This document shows, one piece after another, positions 13,945 to 22,602 of a DNA stretch of 30,315 nucleotides. The stretch comes from Oscillospiraceae bacterium (GTDB lineage Bacteria; Bacillota; Clostridia; Oscillospirales; Ruminococcaceae). Position 1 is the stretch's first letter; the number at the start of each line of letters is the position of its first letter. A model generated the notes under the pieces. It was not told the origin of the DNA. It saw nothing but the letters and a program-made list of their open reading frames with translations, and did not search any database. The position numbers were made by a program, and so were the translations under genes. The stretch is taken from contig JAEDJV010000016.1 in the NCBI GenBank assembly GCA_016296165.1, positions 1 to 30,315 on the forward strand, in the 5' to 3' direction.

Positions 13945-14796
13945 TTAGGAAATAATTTTGCCCTTTCTTGATTTTTTCTTAATCTCCACCGGCTTTTCCT
14001 TTCCTCCCATATCCTCAAAGATAACATCCTCATCTTCGTTGTTTACTATTACAGGTGATTCCGGATTCTGTTCTCCCCTGCTCTCATAATACGGATTTAT
14101 TACATATTTCTGTACTACAGGATAACAGCAGAAACATACTATAAAACCGATAAAAGAGGCTGGAAAAATAAAGAGAAAAATGAAAAACTGTAAGTTAAGT
14201 TTTATAAGTAAAAACATCATTATCGGTAGAATAATATTTGAGAGAAGAGCGATACCGTTATTTTTAGGTGAAAGAAATGTAAGTGCAACAGCGTTTTTTA
14301 CTATATTTTTTACCGAAAGATCAGTTGAAACGAGCATCAGATAAATATAGTAATTCATTATTGTAAACATAAACCCTACACTTATCGTAACGATAAAAAG
14401 AACATAGTAGATCGTACTTGTCCGTTCAGGGTCAAGCGCCAGTGTAGAATAGATAAAATAACCGCTTATCAGTCCAAAATACGCTATCAGATCAACTATC
14501 CCGATTACCAGTGCTTTAAAAAAATTCTTCTTATAGCTTTCTATAAAATCAAGCCAGACATACGCGTTTTTATCGATGGAATAGTTCTTTAAAACTTTTA
14601 TCATGCCAGCCGTCGCCGGTCCAACAGTGACTACAGGAATACACGCTATCAGATATATTAAATTAAGCGCAAATAGTTTCCATATTCTTACCCCAAGTAT
14701 TTCAAAGAAGAGCTTAAGACGGCCTTTTGACTGATTATCCTTGGCAATGCCACTTCCCGCTTTATTATAATTCCCCATCCCGAAAAATCCTGCCAT
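13945..14796 (-). CDS. YesL-like (DUF624) membrane protein
   Basis: A 283-aa protein with an N-terminal cytosolic segment, a first TM stretch (about residues 40-62, FALNLIYLIACIPVVTVGPA), three more hydrophobic pairs (about 92-115, 126-152, 180-225) and a charged C-terminal tail of about 50 residues. The first TM with its IPVVTVGPATAGM motif is the mark of the DUF624/YesL family. Members often lie next to sugar transporter or glycoside hydrolase genes, but no function is proven. Here the neighbours are a SpoIIM-like gene 23 bases upstream and, past a promoter, rpsO. The ribosome binding site AGGAG is rather far (15 bases) from the first ATG; codon 7 is an alternative start. Confidence 0.85.
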   Translation of the reverse strand: MAGFFGMGNYNKAGSGIAKDNQSKGRLKLFFEILGVRIWKLFALNLIYLIACIPVVTVGPATAGMIKVLKNYSIDKNAYVWLDFIESYKKNFFKALVIGIVDLIAYFGLISGYFIYSTLALDPERTSTIYYVLFIVTISVGFMFTIMNYYIYLMLVSTDLSVKNIVKNAVALTFLSPKNNGIALLSNIILPIMMFLLIKLNLQFFIFLFIFPASFIGFIVCFCCYPVVQKYVINPYYESRGEQNPESPVIVNNEDEDVIFEDMGGKEKPVEIKKKSRKGKIIS

Positions 14797-14819
14797 TACT
14801 AATTTTTCACGCTCCTGTT

Positions 14820-15449
14820 TTACATCTTAAGAAGAAGTCTGTCAGTAAGAAGATAAGTAATTGCACAGTCAGCTGACGATGAAAGCAGGACAATGCCCAT
14901 TAATACTGCAAAACGAAGCAAATAAAGCCTGAACTGAAGTTGTTCAGTACACTGTTCCCTGCCGGTAAAATGAAACATATACAGGTTTGAACATCTCAGA
15001 GCTTCTCTTGCAGCAAATACAAGAACTGCTGATGTAACCACAGCGTGAGGAAGTATCATAAGTGCTGTGATAAGAGTTCCCTTTATTCCATATACTGCAT
15101 ACATATATGAAACTGAAATTCCAAGAGAAACTCCTCTCCAAAACAGTATCAGAAGTTCTGCGATCTGTGTAATACAGCAGAATCCCATCAGGAAAAGCAT
15201 TATCAGCAGAAGTGATGTCCATGACAAAGAACGTATGAAAACATCCAGTACCGACTGTGAATAAGTAAATTTTATAAATCCCTGACACAAAGCATCAGAT
15301 GAAAAAATCTCTCTGTCAGTACTTCCCCGAAAAAGCATCGTTCCGAAAAGTATCCCGGCTGCCATTATCGAAAAAAGCAAGGCAATTACTTTTGTTCTTT
15401 TTAAATCTTCTTCCGAATATTTTGTTCCTTTGTTTTTCAAACCAATCAT
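14820..15449 (-). CDS. spoIIM: SpoIIM-like membrane protein (DUF95)
   Basis: A 209-aa integral membrane protein, near the 214 aa of Bacillus SpoIIM. TM segments lie at about residues 20-40, 75-95, 105-130, 130-150 and 180-205. The central LLIMLFLMGFCCITQIAELLILF and RGVSLGISVSYMYAVYG segments follow the SpoIIM pattern. In Bacillus SpoIIM works with SpoIID and SpoIIP in peptidoglycan remodelling during engulfment; in non-sporulating relatives its role is unknown. Upstream sequence in the same frame overlaps proC and is discarded. The ATG is uncertain: AAGGA abuts it and stands 8 bases before a TTG at codon 4, which may be the real start. Confidence 0.8.
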   Translation of the reverse strand: MIGLKNKGTKYSEEDLKRTKVIALLFSIMAAGILFGTMLFRGSTDREIFSSDALCQGFIKFTYSQSVLDVFIRSLSWTSLLLIMLFLMGFCCITQIAELLILFWRGVSLGISVSYMYAVYGIKGTLITALMILPHAVVTSAVLVFAAREALRCSNLYMFHFTGREQCTEQLQFRLYLLRFAVLMGIVLLSSSADCAITYLLTDRLLLKM

Positions 15450-15513
15450 CCTTATCTGTTTAGTATCCTTATTACTAAATAAATATGAACAGAATGATAA
15501 GTTTATTCTTATT

Positions 15514-16311
15514 TTATTCTGACAGCTCGTAAGCTCTCTTTGTACAGCTGTCACAGGCATTTTTAACAGTCTGAACAAGATTACCCTCGTAGAGTCTGTC
15601 AAGGCCTGCAAGTGTAGTTCCGCCCGGTGAAGAAACCATCTTAATGAGCTCATCGATTGTATTTCCGGAATCAGTAATCATCCTGGCTGAACCAACAAGG
15701 CTCTTGGCAAAAAGTTTCTTTGCAGCTTCGTCTGATATTCCCTGCTCAGCTGCATATTCGATAAATGCCTTTGCAAATAGATATATAAATGCCGGACTGC
15801 TGCCGTTTACAGCAATAATCTCTTTCATCTTATCTGCCGGAATAACCGCAGTTTCACCACATGCATCAAATATGCTGCAAACCAGATTAAACTCTTCATC
15901 ACTTACAGGATCAACCTTTGAAAGTGCAGTAGCACCCTCACCAAGAAGAAGAGGAGTGTTAGGCATTACTAAGACTGCCTTAAGCTCTGAAAATGTTCTT
16001 GACTTGAGATATTCTCCTGTTATACCGGCTGCGATTGAAACAATTACCTTTTCTGGAGTAAGCGAACTTTTGATTGTTTCAAGAACACCGGAGAGTACCT
16101 GCGGCTTAACAGCAAGGAATATGTAATCACATTTTTCAGTCAGTTCGTTCTCTGAAGCACATATCTCCACTCCGATATCTGCAGCTCTTTTCTTTGCCTC
16201 TTCAGAAAGATCAAATGCAAAAAGCTTTATATCCTTAAGACTGCTGCCGGAAATACCTTTCATAATGGCATAGCCCATGTTTCCGGCTCCTAAAAATCCA
16301 ACGTTTTTCAT
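15514..16311 (-). CDS. proC: Pyrroline-5-carboxylate reductase
   Basis: A 265-aa protein of usual ProC length, catalysing the last step of proline synthesis (pyrroline-5-carboxylate to proline with NAD(P)H). The N-terminal Rossmann fold begins with VGFLGAGNMGYAI, followed by FLAVKPQ, SIAAGIT and VMPNTPLLLGEGATAL. The C-terminal dimer domain shows GSSPAFIYLF and MVSSPGGTTLAGLDRL. GGAGG sits 10 bases before the ATG; a longer reading from 16407 runs through the promoter and is rejected. The SpoIIM-like gene follows after 64 bases, probably in the same transcript. Confidence 0.95.
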   Translation of the reverse strand: MKNVGFLGAGNMGYAIMKGISGSSLKDIKLFAFDLSEEAKKRAADIGVEICASENELTEKCDYIFLAVKPQVLSGVLETIKSSLTPEKVIVSIAAGITGEYLKSRTFSELKAVLVMPNTPLLLGEGATALSKVDPVSDEEFNLVCSIFDACGETAVIPADKMKEIIAVNGSSPAFIYLFAKAFIEYAAEQGISDEAAKKLFAKSLVGSARMITDSGNTIDELIKMVSSPGGTTLAGLDRLYEGNLVQTVKNACDSCTKRAYELSE

Positions 16312-16347
16312 AAATAAACTGCCTCCGTAAAAAATATCAATAATATA

Positions 16348-16376
16348 ATTATACACAATGCTGCAATGATTATCAA
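16348..16376 (-). promoter_or_regulatory. Sigma-A promoter of proC
   Basis: Minus strand TTGATA (16371-16376), 17 bases, TATAAT (16348-16353), about 37 bases before the proC ATG. Confidence 0.78.
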
Positions 16377-16394
16377 GTAAATTCAGGTGAAAAA

Positions 16395-16433
16395 AATAAA
16401 AATGCACCCGGCATAACCAGGCGCATTTTTATT
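16395..16433. terminator. Bidirectional terminator between GH74 gene and proC
   Basis: A perfect 11-bp outer stem AATAAAAATGC (16395-16405) with GCATTTTTATT (16423-16433). A CC/GG pair strengthens the loop side, and T-rich flanks lie on both strands. It should end the GH74 transcript just before the proC promoter. Confidence 0.8.
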
Positions 16434-16489
16434 GTTGCATTATTTTAATTTAGGATGGAAAAATCTTGTGTGATTTTACAGCAAACTAT

Positions 16490-16512
16490 TCAGGGTCTTA
16501 AGGAGACCCTGA
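16490..16512 (-). repeat. Inverted repeat in the 3' region of the GH74 gene
   Basis: TCAGGGTCT (16490-16498) and AGACCCTGA (16504-16512) form a perfect 9-bp stem with a 5-base loop, and outer bases (ACAGCA/TGCTGT) can lengthen it. No T-tract follows, so it is a 3' UTR hairpin, perhaps protecting the mRNA, rather than a terminator. Confidence 0.55.
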
Positions 16513-16555
16513 GCCTGCTGTGTGGTTTATAATTTTTCAGGTATTTTGAATATAT

Positions 16556-19279
16556 CTATTTTTCTGGTCCGAGTGTGATTTTTCCCGGATTTGATATATA
16601 CTGCAGTAAACGGGCAAGTGTTGTTACACCAGGTTTTGTGCCGTCACCGAATATGTCAGCCGCTTTAAGCTGTTTTTCATTAAATTCAGTTTCTTTTAGC
16701 AGATACAGACTGAATATGGAAACGTCAGTCAGATCAACCTCGCCGCTGTTATCAAAATCACCGTATATTATTTTGTCAGATGGTATTGAAGTTGCAGTAG
16801 TTGTTGTAACCGGTTTTTCATCCGGTTCCTTACCGTCTGATATATCTCCGTATATAACACCTCGACCGTTTGTACCGAAGAAAACTCTTCCGTATTTTCT
16901 GAGGTCACCTGTTATTGCATAATTAATTGAGGCATACTGATGTTCATCATCATTAATACGGATAAATGACTCTGCCTTGTCATCTGAACGATAAACACCG
17001 TACACACCTGCATCAGTCTGACCACACATGTAAACTGCAAGATAGTCTTCTCCGTCTTTTGCTTTACCAAATCCGATAACATCACATCTTTTTACACAGT
17101 CAACAGTTTTAATCGTCTTTCCTCCATCTTCAGTATATTTAAGTCCGGTTGTTGAACCTGGAATCCATACATGACCCTCACATCCCGGAACTGCTTTAAT
17201 CTTTGATGAAGTTTCAGGAAGATCTTTCTGAACAGCTTCAAATGTACGACCGCTATCATTACTTACATAGAAAGTATTTTCTGCATAAGCATAGAAAACT
17301 TCAGGATTCACTCTGTCTGAGCAGATATTCGCACCTGCAGGAAGTGAATCCACCTGAACCCATGCACTGTTATAGTAACAGATAACGCCCTGACTTGTGG
17401 CTGTTGACCATACAAATGACGAACCGTCTGCTGACACGGCAACTGTTCCACCCTGAACTATATCATCAGGATCATTGTTCTTCGGAGGAAATGTGTAGCT
17501 GACATTAGGCTGAGCTTCAGACCATGTCTTTCCGCCGTCTTTTGATATGGCAACACTCTTTTTGATCATCTCATACTGTTCTTTGTCAACATTTCCGACT
17601 CTCACTATAATCTCCGGATTAAGTTCCGCATAGTCAAGTCCTGTTGTACTTGTAAACGTTGGTCCGGTCATCATGCATTCAGGACCAACAGTAACATCTT
17701 TATGTACAAATCCGCAGATATCACCTACACCGCTTATAACCTCAACCCCATCAATCGGAGGACAGATTATATCGAGTACTGCTGTTTCTTCAATGCCGAT
17801 ACCCATTACTTCTATATCTACCGGCTCATCTTTGTCCCAGTTTGTTAAATTGTGTGTACCGTAAACTGTAGCGCCGGTTCCGTACATCATTTCATCCGGA
17901 TCAAAAGGATTTATCTCAATGTCTCCCATCATCCAGCCAAGCTTAGGTACGGGATTCATTATATCTTCGCCCTTGTATGAACCTGCCTCATCAGCATTCA
18001 TTTCCTTGCCCCATGAAAGCCACGGAGCCTTTGAAATATCCATATTGTATTTCAGAACCCTTGACGGATATGTATCTCCCATCTCCCAGATACAATCCCA
18101 TGTTTCACCTCCGTCTTTTGTCCGCCATATAAAGTTGTCCGGCCACCATGACTGAAGCGAAGTAATAATAAGAGTATTCTGGTCCGAAGCATCCATCGAA
18201 ATACCGGCAAAACCATAATAATTTTCATACTTTGGCGAACCGTCCCAGTCTGTTCCGGACGGAGGAGTTATATCCTTCCATTCGCCGGTATTAATATTAT
18301 ACTTATATACAGCTCCGTCCTGTGCCTGATAAGGACCTCCTCTGTCGCAGTATGTTACATACATCATACCATCATCACTTATTACAGCGTGATGCGGAAT
18401 ACCAATGTCCAGAGCATCCTTGTTATGCCTTGTAAATGTTTTTGCAGTAGGCTGTCCCTTTACTGGTTCCCATGTCTTTCCGGCATCATGACTTACATAA
18501 AGCGGATTATCAACATCTGCAACACCTACATAAATATCCTTTGTAGGACTTCCTTTTTCTGACCTTGCAGAATCAAACACTACAAAACAAAGTCCAAGAT
18601 TATCTGAAGTATATTCAAACTCCGGATCCTCAATATAATTTCCCGGATTTTTAAAACTTTCAACCTTTGCCCATGTTTCTCCGTAATCTTCACTTCTCCA
18701 TAACCCGTTTCCGCTTCTTGCACAGAAGTAAAGAATATTGTTGCTGTTTGGATCAACCATGAGTCTCTCACCAACTGAACGTCCCGGCATATTTCCGCCC
18801 ATCTTAAACGGGAGTTCTGTTCTCTCCCATGTCTTGCCGTAGTCATCCGAACGGCATATATATCCGTTCATATTTGTCCAGCTGTTTGTATATGTACCCG
18901 CAGCAATGTAAACACGATTTGTTTCAACCGGATCTGTTGCAAGACTCTCAATTCCGAGAAGATTCCATTCATCAGGTGACACCCAGTCAGTTATAGGTTC
19001 CCACTCTAGTGTTTCCTTGTTTCTGATATATGCACCACCCATATCAGTACGAAGATAAACAAGTCCTTCTTCAGTTGGATTGTAAATAATACCCGGAACA
19101 AATCCGCCACCTCCGGCTATTTTTACATTGTCAAATCTGTATTCCTGACTTTCCTGTTTTGTCTCCGCAGCATCAGTAACCGGCGTTTTTACGCCTGAGT
19201 AATCGTTTGCAAAAACAGTTGAAAAAAGTAAAACCGCTGCAGTAGCAAAAGACGCTATGCACTTACTCTTGTGTGACAT
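16556..19279 (-). CDS. Secreted GH74 xyloglucanase with C-terminal dockerin
   Basis: A 907-aa protein with a signal peptide (about 1-27, cut near VFA). Residues 45-805 form the twin beta-propeller of GH74, seen from repeated SxDxGKTW blades (DDYGKTWE, EDYGETWA, HDAGKTWE, KDGGETWD, KDGGKTWS, EDGGKT). The two catalytic aspartates of the family fit Asp79 in RTDMGGAY and Asp520 in GVGDICGF. GH74 enzymes cut xyloglucan, mostly endo. A Thr-rich linker leads to a dockerin (about 832-897). Its first calcium loop (GDFDNSGEVDLTD) is good. The second (ADIFGDGTKPGVTT) is degenerate. A dockerin anchors the enzyme to a cellulosome scaffoldin. A GTG three codons upstream is too close to AAAGGG, so the ATG was chosen. 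It stands alone, with its own promoter and a cre-like site. Confidence 0.95.
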   Translation of the reverse strand: MSHKSKCIASFATAAVLLFSTVFANDYSGVKTPVTDAAETKQESQEYRFDNVKIAGGGGFVPGIIYNPTEEGLVYLRTDMGGAYIRNKETLEWEPITDWVSPDEWNLLGIESLATDPVETNRVYIAAGTYTNSWTNMNGYICRSDDYGKTWERTELPFKMGGNMPGRSVGERLMVDPNSNNILYFCARSGNGLWRSEDYGETWAKVESFKNPGNYIEDPEFEYTSDNLGLCFVVFDSARSEKGSPTKDIYVGVADVDNPLYVSHDAGKTWEPVKGQPTAKTFTRHNKDALDIGIPHHAVISDDGMMYVTYCDRGGPYQAQDGAVYKYNINTGEWKDITPPSGTDWDGSPKYENYYGFAGISMDASDQNTLIITSLQSWWPDNFIWRTKDGGETWDCIWEMGDTYPSRVLKYNMDISKAPWLSWGKEMNADEAGSYKGEDIMNPVPKLGWMMGDIEINPFDPDEMMYGTGATVYGTHNLTNWDKDEPVDIEVMGIGIEETAVLDIICPPIDGVEVISGVGDICGFVHKDVTVGPECMMTGPTFTSTTGLDYAELNPEIIVRVGNVDKEQYEMIKKSVAISKDGGKTWSEAQPNVSYTFPPKNNDPDDIVQGGTVAVSADGSSFVWSTATSQGVICYYNSAWVQVDSLPAGANICSDRVNPEVFYAYAENTFYVSNDSGRTFEAVQKDLPETSSKIKAVPGCEGHVWIPGSTTGLKYTEDGGKTIKTVDCVKRCDVIGFGKAKDGEDYLAVYMCGQTDAGVYGVYRSDDKAESFIRINDDEHQYASINYAITGDLRKYGRVFFGTNGRGVIYGDISDGKEPDEKPVTTTTATSIPSDKIIYGDFDNSGEVDLTDVSIFSLYLLKETEFNEKQLKAADIFGDGTKPGVTTLARLLQYISNPGKITLGPEK

Positions 19280-19363
19280 AACCTGCACGCCCTTTCATCT
19301 AACTTTACATTATCAATAATTCAAACACTAAATCAAACCCTGCAAACAGAGTTAATCGTATTC

Positions 19364-19377
19364 AGAAAACGTTTACA
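19364..19377 (-). promoter_or_regulatory. cre-like / LacI-family operator in the GH74 leader
   Basis: The minus strand reads TGTAAACGTTTTCT, which fits the core of the catabolite-responsive element (TGNAANCGNWNNCW) at every fixed position. Its centre AAACGTTT is palindromic. It lies about 10-25 bases downstream of the expected transcription start, where CcpA or a local LacI-type repressor would block RNA polymerase. Which protein binds is not known. Confidence 0.6.
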
Positions 19378-19394
19378 GAATTTCTACATTCAGT

Positions 19395-19424
19395 ATTATA
19401 TCACAGAGAGAGTATCTGTGTCAA
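19395..19424 (-). promoter_or_regulatory. Promoter of the GH74 gene with internal palindrome
   Basis: Minus strand consensus TTGACA (19419-19424), an 18-base spacer and consensus TATAAT (19395-19400). The spacer and the edge of the -35 hold a 19-base inverted repeat CACAGA-N7-TCTGTG (19402-19407 with 19415-19420), well placed for a repressor or activator. A strong promoter masked by a site of this kind suggests tight substrate control. Confidence 0.7.
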
Positions 19425-20017
19425 GAGGAATTTAATAATTTTTTTAATATTTAATTAATTTTACTTAAATATTTAAGTACGATTTTGTTTCAAATTAAGC
19501 TAATACGCAATACTTCTATTTCACTTTCGTTTTTACGAATGAAGAAAAACAAAACTCACAAACAAATCTAATATTTAACATATATTTTATTTCGATTTTT
19601 TTGATTACTTTATGAATATTAGCATATAAAACATAAAGCACACCGTCATCCGAAAACGATGTGCCTTATGTTTCAAGAGTAGTAATTAAATGTTTAACGT
19701 TCCCCTAACCAATAGGATTTTCATATTATCTCTGCGACAAACGTATGTAATAAACGCTGCCATTATGAGTTCCCGTTCTCATAAGGCGAAAAAGCGATGC
19801 GAACTTTTCCTGTCAGACGATATGAATACAGAGTTGACTGAAAGCTTTTTAACGGCTCTCACTTATAATACCTTTTATAAAGCAAAAACGATACACACAA
19901 AAAGAATTTTCTAATTTATACACAAATTATTTTATAATTTAGAACAAACTATTAGACATAGTGTCCAAAGCTATTTAACTTTCATTATAATAAACTCTAT
20001 ATAAAAAGGATCCCAAA
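19425..20017. other. AT-rich intergenic region with no convincing gene
   Basis: About 590 bases between the GH74 promoter and the rplQ terminator. The sequence is very A+T rich, and its only sizeable reading (19690-19914, plus) has no ribosome binding site or protein-like composition. One imperfect inverted repeat, ACATAAAGCAC with GTGCCTTATGT (19631-19641 with 19661-19671), could form an 11-bp stem with one mismatch and a 19-base loop, possibly the end of an RNA. No tRNA or repeat array was seen. Confidence 0.6.
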
Positions 20018-20047
20018 CATTTAAAAGTTCAGGATCCATAATATTAC
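20013..20047 (-). terminator. Terminator of the spc/alpha ribosomal operon
   Basis: On the minus strand GGATCCTGAAC and GTTTGGGATCC (20037-20047 with 20018-20028) pair over 11 bases including two G-U pairs, with an 8-base loop, followed by a five-T run (20013-20017). It lies about 20 bases past the rplQ stop. Confidence 0.85.
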
Positions 20048-20065
20048 TATTTAATTAATCAGTAA

Positions 20066-20407
20066 TTAAACGAGCTTGATGATAGCCATTTCAGCAGCAT
20101 CACCACGACGTGGTCCGATCTTGATGATCTGTGTGTAACCGCCGTTTCTTTCAGCATACTTAGGTGCGATTTCGTCAAAAAGCTTCTTAACTACACCTTC
20201 CTTAGTAACATATGCTAAAACCTGACGCTTTGAATGAAGGTCATTGCTCTTACCAAGAGTTATCATCTTTTCAGCAACAGCACGAACTTCCTTTGCTCTT
20301 GTTACAGTTGTTTCAATCTGGCCGTTTTCAAGCAGATAAGTAACCATAGCTCTGAGCATTGCTTTTCTGTGGTCTGTTGTTCTACCCAGCTTTCTTGTAC
20401 CTGGCAT
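20066..20407 (-). CDS. rplQ: Ribosomal protein L17
   Basis: A 113-aa protein with the L17 start MPGTRKLGRTTDHRKAML and the segment TTVTRAKEVRAVAEKMITLGK, then GGYTQIIKIGPRRGDAAEMAIIKLV at the end. L17 lies near the exit tunnel of the 50S subunit. It is the last gene of the operon, 62 bases after rpoA, with AAGGAG before its ATG. A small hairpin (20435-20451) sits in the gap. Confidence 0.97.
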   Translation of the reverse strand: MPGTRKLGRTTDHRKAMLRAMVTYLLENGQIETTVTRAKEVRAVAEKMITLGKSNDLHSKRQVLAYVTKEGVVKKLFDEIAPKYAERNGGYTQIIKIGPRRGDAAEMAIIKLV

Positions 20408-20434
20408 TGAAATTCACTCCTTTTCTATAGTGAC

Positions 20435-20451
20435 GCTGACATAGGGTCAGC
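20435..20451 (-). repeat. Intercistronic hairpin between rpoA and rplQ
   Basis: GCTGAC (20435-20440) and GTCAGC (20446-20451) form a perfect 6-bp stem with a 5-base loop. No T-tract follows in the direction of transcription, so it may mark mRNA processing rather than termination. Confidence 0.4.
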
Positions 20452-20469
20452 AATGAAAATGTTTTACTG

Positions 20470-21423
20470 TTATTCTTCTTCTGAAGAAAGGTCAAATCCA
20501 AGTGACTGTAATTTTTCCTTAACCTCGTCGAAGGATTTTTTACCGAGATTACGAACCTTCATCATTTCCTCTTCGGACTTGTTGATAAGATCGTCAACGG
20601 TATTTATACCCGCACGTTTTAAACAATTAAACGAACGTACCGATAAGTCAAGTTCCTCAATGGTCATCTCAAGGATTTTTTCTTTACCCTTATCGTCTTT
20701 TTCGACTAATACTTCAGCTATGCATGCTTCCTCTGAAAGGTCGATGAATAACTTTAGATGCTCGTTGAGGAGATTGGCTGCCTGAGATATAGCCTCCTTG
20801 GCCGAAATAGTACCGTCTGTCCAAACTTCCAATGTAAGCTTGTCGTAGTCAGTTACCTGACCGAGTCGGGTATCTTCTACATGATAATTTACCTTTAAAA
20901 CAGGAGTATATATACTATCAACAGCAATTACGTCGATAGGCATATTTATAATCTGCTTATTGCGTTCAGCTGAAACATAACCTCTGCCTCTGTCCAGAGT
21001 GATTTCCATATACAGTTTAGCGTCTTTGCTGAGTGTTGCGATGTGCATACCAGGATCAAGTATATCTACTTCTGAATCAGTCTTTATATCACCGGCAGTT
21101 ACTTCGCACTCGCCTTCTGCTTCAATGAATATAGTCTTAGGACCGTCGCTGTGAAGTTTAGCTGTTAAGCCTTTAATGCTGAGGATTATCTCAGTAACAT
21201 CTTCTTTAACACCCGGAATTGTTGAGAGCTCGTGGTGAACCCCGTCAATCTTTACTGATGTTACAGCAACACCAGGAAGTGAGGAGAGTAATACTCGTCT
21301 TAAACTGTTACCAAGTGTGATACCATAACCACGTTCGAGCGGAGATAATACAAACTTGCCATATTTGCCGTCACTTTTGAGATCAACTGTTTCAATTTCC
21401 GGTTTTTCTATTCTTTCAAGCAT
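20470..21423 (-). CDS. rpoA: RNA polymerase alpha subunit
   Basis: A 317-aa protein. The N-terminal assembly domain (about 1-230) contains LERGYGITLGNSLRRVLLSSLPG, the dimer interface. A flexible linker leads to the C-terminal domain (about 245-310) with ELDLSVRSFNCLKRAGINTVDDLI and RNLGKKSFDEVKEKL, the helix-hairpin-helix region that binds UP elements and activators. The ATG at 21423 has GGAGG 6 bases upstream; a reading seven codons longer is discarded. It follows rpsD after 77 bases. Confidence 0.97.
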   Translation of the reverse strand: MLERIEKPEIETVDLKSDGKYGKFVLSPLERGYGITLGNSLRRVLLSSLPGVAVTSVKIDGVHHELSTIPGVKEDVTEIILSIKGLTAKLHSDGPKTIFIEAEGECEVTAGDIKTDSEVDILDPGMHIATLSKDAKLYMEITLDRGRGYVSAERNKQIINMPIDVIAVDSIYTPVLKVNYHVEDTRLGQVTDYDKLTLEVWTDGTISAKEAISQAANLLNEHLKLFIDLSEEACIAEVLVEKDDKGKEKILEMTIEELDLSVRSFNCLKRAGINTVDDLINKSEEEMMKVRNLGKKSFDEVKEKLQSLGFDLSSEEE

Positions 21424-21500
21424 AAAAACCCTCCTATTTCGCAATCACATTAATAGTAATTAGTCGTTTGAATGTCATTATTTTAAGAAACCCTAAGAGA

Positions 21501-22097
21501 TTACTTAGAATAAAGTTCGACAATCAAATGCTCTTCTACTTCATAGTCAAGGTCTTCCTTAACAGGCATACGAACAACCTTAGCTGAGAAATCCTCTTTG
21601 TTAGCTTCGAGCCAGAGTGGGATTACTCTGCCATTTGTAAGTTCAACGATTTCCTTGAACTTTGTGCTCTTTCTGCTGTTTTCTCTAAGTGAGATAACAT
21701 CGCCTGGCTTGATTCTATATGAAGGAATGTCGATTCTCTTACCGTTTACGCTGAAGTGACCGTGAGTAACAAGCTGTCTTGATTCACGTCTTGTTGTAGC
21801 GAGACCCATTCTGAATACAACGTTATCAAGTCTTGATTCAAGAATTGTGATAAGGTTTGTACCAGCCTGACCCTGCTGCTTTTCAGCAATTTCAAAGTAG
21901 TGGTAGAACTGCTTTTCAAGAACACCGTAGATGAACTTAAGTTTCTGCTTTTCCTTAAGCTGCATACCATATTCAGAAAGCTTCTTTCTGTTTCCCTGAT
22001 CAGCCTTACGCTTTGTGTCCTTAGCAACACCCATAACCTGTGGGCTGATACCTAAATACTTACATTTCTTAAGAAGTGGTTCTTTATTAATAGCCAT
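21501..22097 (-). CDS. rpsD: Ribosomal protein S4
   Basis: A 198-aa S4 protein, which nucleates 30S assembly and in many bacteria represses the alpha operon. The S4 RNA-binding domain is visible (ESRLDNVVFRMGLATTRRESRQLVTHGHFSVNGKRIDIPSYRIKPGDVI). The N-terminus has one cysteine (LLKKCKYLGISP) and lacks the four-cysteine zinc site, so this is the zinc-free form. GGAGG is 7 bases before the ATG. The 91-base gap before it shows no structure I trust. Confidence 0.97.
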   Translation of the reverse strand: MAINKEPLLKKCKYLGISPQVMGVAKDTKRKADQGNRKKLSEYGMQLKEKQKLKFIYGVLEKQFYHYFEIAEKQQGQAGTNLITILESRLDNVVFRMGLATTRRESRQLVTHGHFSVNGKRIDIPSYRIKPGDVISLRENSRKSTKFKEIVELTNGRVIPLWLEANKEDFSAKVVRMPVKEDLDYEVEEHLIVELYSK

Positions 22098-22188
22098 TGC
22101 TATTACCTCCGTTTTTTAAAAAATATCGAATTTCTGTTGATTTGTATTCGACGCCAAGCAAACTATAGCTCAGTTCATTAATGTGTTA

Positions 22189-22587
22189 CTATACACGTCT
22201 TCTCTTTGGAGGACGACATCCGTTGTGTGGAATAGGAGTAACATCCTTGATCATCTTTACTTCAAGACCTACAGTCTGAAGTGCTCTGATAGCAGCTTCA
22301 CGACCTGAACCAGGTCCCTTTACGTAAACTTCCACTGACTTAAGGCCATGTTCCATAGCAGCCTTAGCAGCTACTTCAGCAGCATTCTGTGCAGCAAATG
22401 GAGTTGACTTTCTTGAGCCTCTGAAACCTAAACCGCCTGAGCTAGCCCATGAAATTGCATTACCCTGAACGTCAGTAATTGTAACGATTGTGTTATTGAA
22501 AGTGGACTGGATATGAACAGCGCCGTTTTCAATGTTCTTGCGTTCTCTACGTCTCTTGACAGTAACTTTTTTCTTCTGCTGTGCCAT
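22189..22587 (-). CDS. rpsK: Ribosomal protein S11
   Basis: A 132-aa protein matching S11: a basic N-terminus, then GAVHIQSTFNNTIVTITD, the conserved SSGGLGFRGSRKSTPFAAQ and the basic end GCRPPKRRRV. S11 forms part of the 30S platform near the mRNA exit. GGAGGG precedes the ATG. It lies 15 bases after rpsM. Confidence 0.97.
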   Translation of the reverse strand: MAQQKKKVTVKRRRERKNIENGAVHIQSTFNNTIVTITDVQGNAISWASSGGLGFRGSRKSTPFAAQNAAEVAAKAAMEHGLKSVEVYVKGPGSGREAAIRALQTVGLEVKMIKDVTPIPHNGCRPPKRRRV

Positions 22588-22602
22588 TGTTCATTTCCCT
22601 CC

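Noticed and set aside
19690..19914. Plus-strand 74-codon reading frame in the intergenic gap
   Set aside because: No ribosome binding site or promoter in phase, and the residue make-up does not look like a protein. It overlaps only AT-rich sequence.
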